Positions 60,434-64,000 of a stretch of DNA of 64,000 nucleotides are shown here, in pieces (within the stretch, counting starts at the first letter, position 1; every line of letters begins with the position of its first letter). The stretch covers positions 897,175-961,174 of the forward strand of contig JAOYTL010000001.1 in NCBI GenBank assembly GCA_025846845.1, in the 5' to 3' direction. Origin of the DNA: Alloboseaceae bacterium BT-24-1. GTDB taxonomy: Bacteria > Pseudomonadota > Alphaproteobacteria > Rhizobiales > Beijerinckiaceae. Both the position numbers and the translations under genes were made by a program. A model generated the notes under the pieces. The model was not told the origin of the DNA and did not search any database. It saw only the letters and a list, made by a program, of their open reading frames with translations.

Positions 60434-60498
60434 CCCCCATTTGGGGGTGAAAGAGCGAAATTCGAGCCCACTGCGACAAAATCCCCCCAAATGGGGGG
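60434..60498. promoter_or_regulatory. paired CCCCCATTTGGGGG / CCCCCCAAATGGGGGG palindromes
   Basis: Two perfect palindromes at 60434-60447 and 60483-60498, centred exactly 50 bp apart, each followed by GTGAA. They lie between two tiny divergent genes. A third copy at 37736 precedes another small gene. Likely binding sites of one regulator. Confidence 0.6.
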
Positions 60499-60544
60499 TG
60501 AAGGCGGAATGGCGGGCCGTTAGCTTGACGTTGGGGGAAGCGAC

Positions 60545-60667
60545 ATGTGCGAATTCGACGATCTGCGCTGTCCATTCAGGGCCGAGGTCCTCGCCGCGGT
60601 GCCTGTCTGGCAGATGATGCTGGTCCATGGCGCGGGCACGCTCGCCTTGCTCATGCTGCTGCGCTGA
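60545..60667 (+). CDS. 40-residue small protein of unknown function
   Basis: Starts MCEFDDLRCPFRAEVLAAVP and continues with a short hydrophobic tail (LVHGAGTLALLMLLR). TTGGGGGAAG lies upstream as a ribosome site. Two Cys eight residues apart near the N-terminus. It is divergent from the 45-residue gene and close to two palindromes, so probably a real gene. Confidence 0.5.
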   Translation: MCEFDDLRCPFRAEVLAAVPVWQMMLVHGAGTLALLMLLR

Positions 60668-60777
60668 TCTCCTTCCGTCAGCGCCGATATGCTTCACCCG
60701 GGCACCGGCAAGCGCCCGGCGTCTGGCCCGGTTTCGGTTTCGGGACTAGCCTTCGTCGGTCGAATGGCGAGGAATCG

Positions 60778-61290
60778 ATGCCGGGTTATGTGGCCTTGTT
60801 GCGCGCGGTCAATGTCGGCGGCACCGGCAAGCTCGCCATGTCGGATCTGAAGGCGATGTGCGCGGAAGAGGGCTTCACGAAGATCGCGACCTACATCGCC
60901 AGCGGCAATGTCGTGTTCTGTGCTGACGGTAGCGCGGCGCAGGTGAAAACGGCGCTGGAGCGGCGGCTCCTCGACTATGCCGGCAAGCCGGTTGGCGTGA
61001 TCGTACGGACGGCCGATCAGATGGCTGCGGTACACCGCGCCAATCCGTTTGCCGATCAGCCGCCAAACCGGGTCGTCGCCATCTTCCTCGATGATCCGCC
61101 ACCGGCCGACGCGCTCGACGATGTCCGCGGCCGCGGCGACGAGGACCTGCAGCTCGGCAGCTGCGAGATCTACGTCGCCTACGGCACGGGGATGCGCGAT
61201 TCCAAGCTCAAGATCCCGGCCGCCGCGCGCGGTACAGCCCGCAACATCAACACCGTCGCTAAGCTGTCGGAGATGGCTGCTTCGCTCTGA
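60778..61290 (+). CDS. DUF1697 family protein
   Basis: A 170-residue protein with the family's N-terminus YVALLRAVNVGGTGKLAM, ASGNVVFCADG and the C-terminal MRDSKLKIPAAARGTARNI (usually TxRNWNT; here ARNINTV). Function unknown for the family. The start at 60778 follows GCGAGGAATCG. Confidence 0.9.
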   Translation: MPGYVALLRAVNVGGTGKLAMSDLKAMCAEEGFTKIATYIASGNVVFCADGSAAQVKTALERRLLDYAGKPVGVIVRTADQMAAVHRANPFADQPPNRVVAIFLDDPPPADALDDVRGRGDEDLQLGSCEIYVAYGTGMRDSKLKIPAAARGTARNINTVAKLSEMAASL

Positions 61291-61551
61291 TTCGACTTGG
61301 TTTGACTTGCGCCGTTTTTCTCATTGGAGCCGCATCTCGCTTCTCCGTCCTGCAGGTGAGAAACCGTTCTGAACCATGAGGGCTTGATCGCAATCCGATT
61401 TGCGGGTGTCCTGTCGACCAATCCAGCCGTTCCCTTGCGGCCTGACGGACGCGGCACGCCGCGCCTGAAGACCCCGGAGCAGCTTGCCGCGTCCGTCGGG
61501 CCGGCCACTTCGCGATTTGCATCGATGCCGATGAGACGCCTGGGAGGGACA
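61291..61551. other. intergenic region with no recognised feature
   Basis: About 260 bases upstream of the lipoprotein gene. An open frame runs through much of it in phase with that gene but has no family features. I see no promoter or repeat that I would support. Confidence 0.4.
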
Positions 61552-62049
61552 ATGACACAAAAACATGCGGACCTTGCGAGCGACAAGCGCCTCGGCGGCG
61601 CGGCCTGTGGCCTGCTGCTACCGCTTCTCCTGGCCGGCTGCGGCGGTGGCGAGAGCCTTTCGTCTTCAGCCGGGAGCGCGGCGAGCGCGCCTGCTCCGGC
61701 CGGCATCTCGCGCGATGCCCTGGTCGGGCGCTGGGGCATCGCCTCCTTCCACACCGACAAGGATCGCAAGCGCACCGAGGCGGAAGCGCGGGGGCAATGC
61801 AAGCAGCCCTATGTGATCAGTAACGGGCCGAATGACGGGGTGATGATGCACGTCGCCGACGATCCCAAGCCCTATGAGCTCAGGCTGAAGTCCGGCGGCG
61901 GCAAGACCTATGTCGGCTTCGAGGCGCCGGCCGGCGATCCGCAGGACCGGGAGATCCTCTCGCACAGCAAGTCGATGCTGGTGATGCGCTTCGTCGATCC
62001 GGATGCGAGCCGCCGCTACGGCACCTTCATCTATTCCCGTTGCGGCTGA
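61552..62049 (+). CDS. putative lipoprotein of unknown function
   Basis: A 165-residue protein. The N-terminus (KRLGGAACGLLLPLLLAGCG) is a lipoprotein signal with lipobox LLAGC. The mature domain starts after a Ser/Ala/Pro linker and contains LVGRWGIASFHTDKDRKR and VMRFVDPDASRRYGTFIYSRCG. It resembles a small beta-barrel (lipocalin-like) domain in its GRWGIASF opening. Strong ribosome site GGGAGGGAC. Upstream of an L,D-transpeptidase with a 16-base gap, so co-transcribed. Confidence 0.75.
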   Translation: MTQKHADLASDKRLGGAACGLLLPLLLAGCGGGESLSSSAGSAASAPAPAGISRDALVGRWGIASFHTDKDRKRTEAEARGQCKQPYVISNGPNDGVMMHVADDPKPYELRLKSGGGKTYVGFEAPAGDPQDREILSHSKSMLVMRFVDPDASRRYGTFIYSRCG

Positions 62050-62065
62050 CCGGAGAAGACGAGCG

Positions 62066-62692
62066 ATGAGCGCAACTCGTAGCGTCCTGCGCAGTCTCCT
62101 GGCCTGCGGGCTGGCGGCCCCCCTGCTCGCCCTGCCCGGCTTCGCCCAGCCGCGCCCACCTACGGCGCTGCAGGAAACGATGGACATCGGCGACGAGCCC
62201 GGCCGCGTCTCGACCGAGGAGGTCAGCATCAGCGACGGGCCCTATGCCCGCCAGATGGTGCTGTTCCGCTCGAACGAGGCGCCGGGCACCGTCGTGATCC
62301 ACTCGGGGGAGCGCTTCCTCTACATCGTCCAGGGCAATGGCCGGGCGCTGCGCTACGGCATCGGCGTCGGCCGCGAGGGCTTCACCTGGTCGGGACAGGT
62401 CCAGGTCAGCCGCAAGGCCGAGTGGCCGGACTGGCGCCCGCCGCCGGAAATGATCCAGCGCCAGCCCTATCTGCCGCGCTTCATGGCCGGTGGTCCCGGC
62501 AATCCGATGGGCGCGCGCGCCCTCTATCTCGGCTCGACCGTCTTCCGTGTCCACGGCACCAACCAGCCCGAGACGATCGGCCAGGCGATCTCCTCGGGCT
62601 GCTTCCGGCTCGCCAATGGCGACATCGTCGATCTCTACGACCGCGTTCCGGTCGGGACCAAGGTCATCATCCGCCATAAGGCAACGCTATGA
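62066..62692 (+). CDS. L,D-transpeptidase (YkuD family)
   Basis: A 208-residue secreted enzyme that cross-links peptidoglycan or attaches proteins to it. Signal peptide at 1-27 (LLACGLAAPLLALPGFAQ). The YkuD domain begins at about 75 (VVIHSGERFLYIVQGNGRAL), with the catalytic motif HGTNQPETIGQAISSGCFRL, where the Cys is the nucleophile. Length is normal. The preceding lipoprotein may assist it. Confidence 0.93.
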   Translation: MSATRSVLRSLLACGLAAPLLALPGFAQPRPPTALQETMDIGDEPGRVSTEEVSISDGPYARQMVLFRSNEAPGTVVIHSGERFLYIVQGNGRALRYGIGVGREGFTWSGQVQVSRKAEWPDWRPPPEMIQRQPYLPRFMAGGPGNPMGARALYLGSTVFRVHGTNQPETIGQAISSGCFRLANGDIVDLYDRVPVGTKVIIRHKATL

Positions 62693-62751
62693 CTGGCGAC
62701 GCTGTGACCGGCGCCGCCCTTCCCGACCATAGCCGCAAGGAGACGAGAGCC

Positions 62752-63786
62752 ATGAAGGCCTCACGGGTTCGCTCACGCAGTCTCCAGCTCGCCGCCCTCG
62801 GGGTGCTGGCGAGCCTGTCCGCGGCGCCAGCCAGTGCCGGGACGCTCGATACGGTGAAGCAGCGCGGCACGCTGCAATGCGGTGTCAGCGAGGGCGTGAC
62901 CGGCTTCTCGGACAAGGATGCCCAGGGCAGCTGGCGCGGCTTCGACGTCGACTTCTGCCGCGCCACCGCGGCCGCCGTGCTAGGCGATGCCAGCAAGGTC
63001 GCCTTCACGCCGCTCTCGGCCAGCGAGCGATTCGAGGCGCTGAAGAGCGGCAAGGTCGACCTGCTGGCGCGCAATTCGACCTGGACGCTCGCACGCGAGG
63101 CGCAGCTTGGCCTCGCCTTCACCGGCATCACCTTCCATGACGGCCAGGGCTTCCTGGCCAAGCGCGCGCTCGGCGTCGACGCGGCGCTGTCGCTCGACAA
63201 GGCGAAGATCTGCGTCGAAGCCGGCACCACCACCCAGCTCAACCTCGCCGACTTCTTCCGGGCTAATTCGATGAGCTACGAGGAAAAGGCCTTTCCGGGC
63301 GCAGCGGAGGCCCTCGCCGCCTTCCAGTCCGGACAATGCGATGTGCTGACCCGCGACCAGTCGGCACTGCATGGCGAGCGCCTCAAGCTGGCGAAGCCGG
63401 CCGACGCGGTGGTGCTGCCGGACGTGATCTCGAAGGAGCCGCTCGGCCCGGTGGTGCGCAGCGACGACTTCGCCTGGTTCAATCTGGTGAAATGGGTGAA
63501 CTTCGCCCTGGTCAATGCCGAGGAACTCGGCATCTCGGCCGCCAATGTCGACGAGGCGCTGAAATCGCAGAAGCCGGATGTGCGCCGCTTCACCGGTACT
63601 GAGGGCGAATTTGGCAAGGCGCTCGGCCTCGATCCCGCCTGGGCGATCCGGGCGGTCAAGGCGACCGGCAACTATGCCGAGATCTACGAGCGCAATCTCG
63701 GTACCGGCTCGCAGCTCGCCATCCCGCGCGGCCTCAACCAGCTCTGGAACATGGGTGGCGTGCTCTACGCGCCGCCATTGCGATAA
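62752..63786 (+). CDS. amino acid ABC transporter substrate-binding protein, AapJ type
   Basis: A 344-residue periplasmic protein for general L-amino acid uptake. Signal peptide ends APASAG. The mature start is TLDTVKQRGTLQCGVSEGVTGFSDKDAQGSW, with FDVDFCRATAAAVLGD, as in AapJ/BztA proteins. AAGGAGAC lies upstream of the ATG at 62752; an ATG at 62689 overlaps the previous stop but gives a poor signal. No aapQMP genes follow within the window, though they could be beyond 64000 or elsewhere. Confidence 0.92.
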   Translation: MKASRVRSRSLQLAALGVLASLSAAPASAGTLDTVKQRGTLQCGVSEGVTGFSDKDAQGSWRGFDVDFCRATAAAVLGDASKVAFTPLSASERFEALKSGKVDLLARNSTWTLAREAQLGLAFTGITFHDGQGFLAKRALGVDAALSLDKAKICVEAGTTTQLNLADFFRANSMSYEEKAFPGAAEALAAFQSGQCDVLTRDQSALHGERLKLAKPADAVVLPDVISKEPLGPVVRSDDFAWFNLVKWVNFALVNAEELGISAANVDEALKSQKPDVRRFTGTEGEFGKALGLDPAWAIRAVKATGNYAEIYERNLGTGSQLAIPRGLNQLWNMGGVLYAPPLR

Positions 63787-63813
63787 CGCGCCGGAAAACG
63801 GCGAACGTCTATT

Positions 63814-63837
63814 CCCGCACCTAATGTCGGGTGCGGG
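63814..63837 (+). terminator. hairpin after the aapJ-like gene
   Basis: CCCGCACC-TAATGTCG-GGTGCGGG, an 8-bp stem 28 bases after the stop. No T-run follows directly. The rest of the window to 64000 holds no gene that I can support. Confidence 0.45.
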
Positions 63838-64000
63838 CGTGGCGCCGAAGGGCTGACGAAAACCAACGCTCAAAAAGGCAAGGTGGTGGGGGAAGCAGTT
63901 TTCCCACAAATGAGATAAATCAATACGTTACGGCGGGGTGCGGGCGAAAATCACCCCTTTGGGCGCATTGGTCTTTTTCGCGCGCCGCCCGCACCACAAA

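Noticed and set aside
1..64000. CRISPR arrays, rRNA genes, insertion sequences with transposases, prophage structural genes
   Set aside because: None were seen; repeats found are short intergenic palindromes without regular spacers or transposase frames.

Overview
The window looks like a chromosomal segment of an alphaproteobacterium of the Hyphomicrobiales (Rhizobiales), most like a Bosea/Methylobacterium-type organism. This is inferred from the high GC content, three cobalamin riboswitches, many ABC and TRAP uptake systems, a PhaC polymerase, the aminotransferase-hom-glpX order, and short palindromic repeats of the kind common in this order. The species cannot be fixed from the sequence.

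Region 1 (1-8580) is organised around vitamin B12. A cobalamin riboswitch precedes a methyltransferase and a truncated TonB-dependent (BtuB-like) receptor. A second heads an operon of nrdA, nrdB and a degenerate CbiX-like/[2Fe-2S]-ferredoxin fusion. NrdB carries Phe where the radical Tyr normally sits and Glu at the first metal ligand, as in class Ic (Mn/Fe) enzymes. A third, divergent riboswitch now controls only a remnant of metE, whose N-terminus is joined in frame to its C-terminus.

Region 2 (8600-14760) is a FecI/FecR/FecA-type iron-siderophore locus with two identically spaced copies of a likely sigma-factor promoter, an orphan substrate-binding protein and a siderophore-interacting reductase. 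tRNA-Gln, glpK, ppx and rlmE follow, then a MacAB/DevBCA-like efflux set with a divergent TetR gene and two operator palindromes.

Region 3 (22680-47931) is mostly metabolism and uptake. It holds a TRAP operon with a divergent AroQ homologue and a GntR regulator, then glpX, hom and an aminotransferase. PhaC, FadL and a FAH-family hydrolase follow. argC is preceded by what looks like an arginine-rich leader peptide plus terminator. Next come agmatinase, a second TRAP operon with NIPSNAP and SDR genes, and several small envelope proteins.

Region 4 (48157-57534) is one long operon: enoyl-CoA hydratase, a Liv-type ABC transporter, a long-chain-type acyl-CoA ligase, a thiolase and a TetR regulator. 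It probably imports and activates a carboxylic acid for beta-oxidation-like breakdown.

Region 5 (57585-60148) is a small lower-GC island bounded by an intact tRNA-Gly and a 3' tRNA-Gly fragment. It carries an unrecognised protein with a weak nuclease-like pattern and a divergent trypsin-like peptidase.

Region 6 (60247-64000) holds two tiny divergent genes separated by paired CCCCCA..TGGGGG palindromes, a DUF1697 protein, a lipoprotein, an L,D-transpeptidase and an amino-acid-binding protein.

The strongest candidates for undescribed biology are the argC attenuator, the B12-controlled class Ic RNR with its chelatase-like/ferredoxin partner, the metE relic under a preserved riboswitch, the shared palindrome in front of three small genes, and the tRNA-Gly island.
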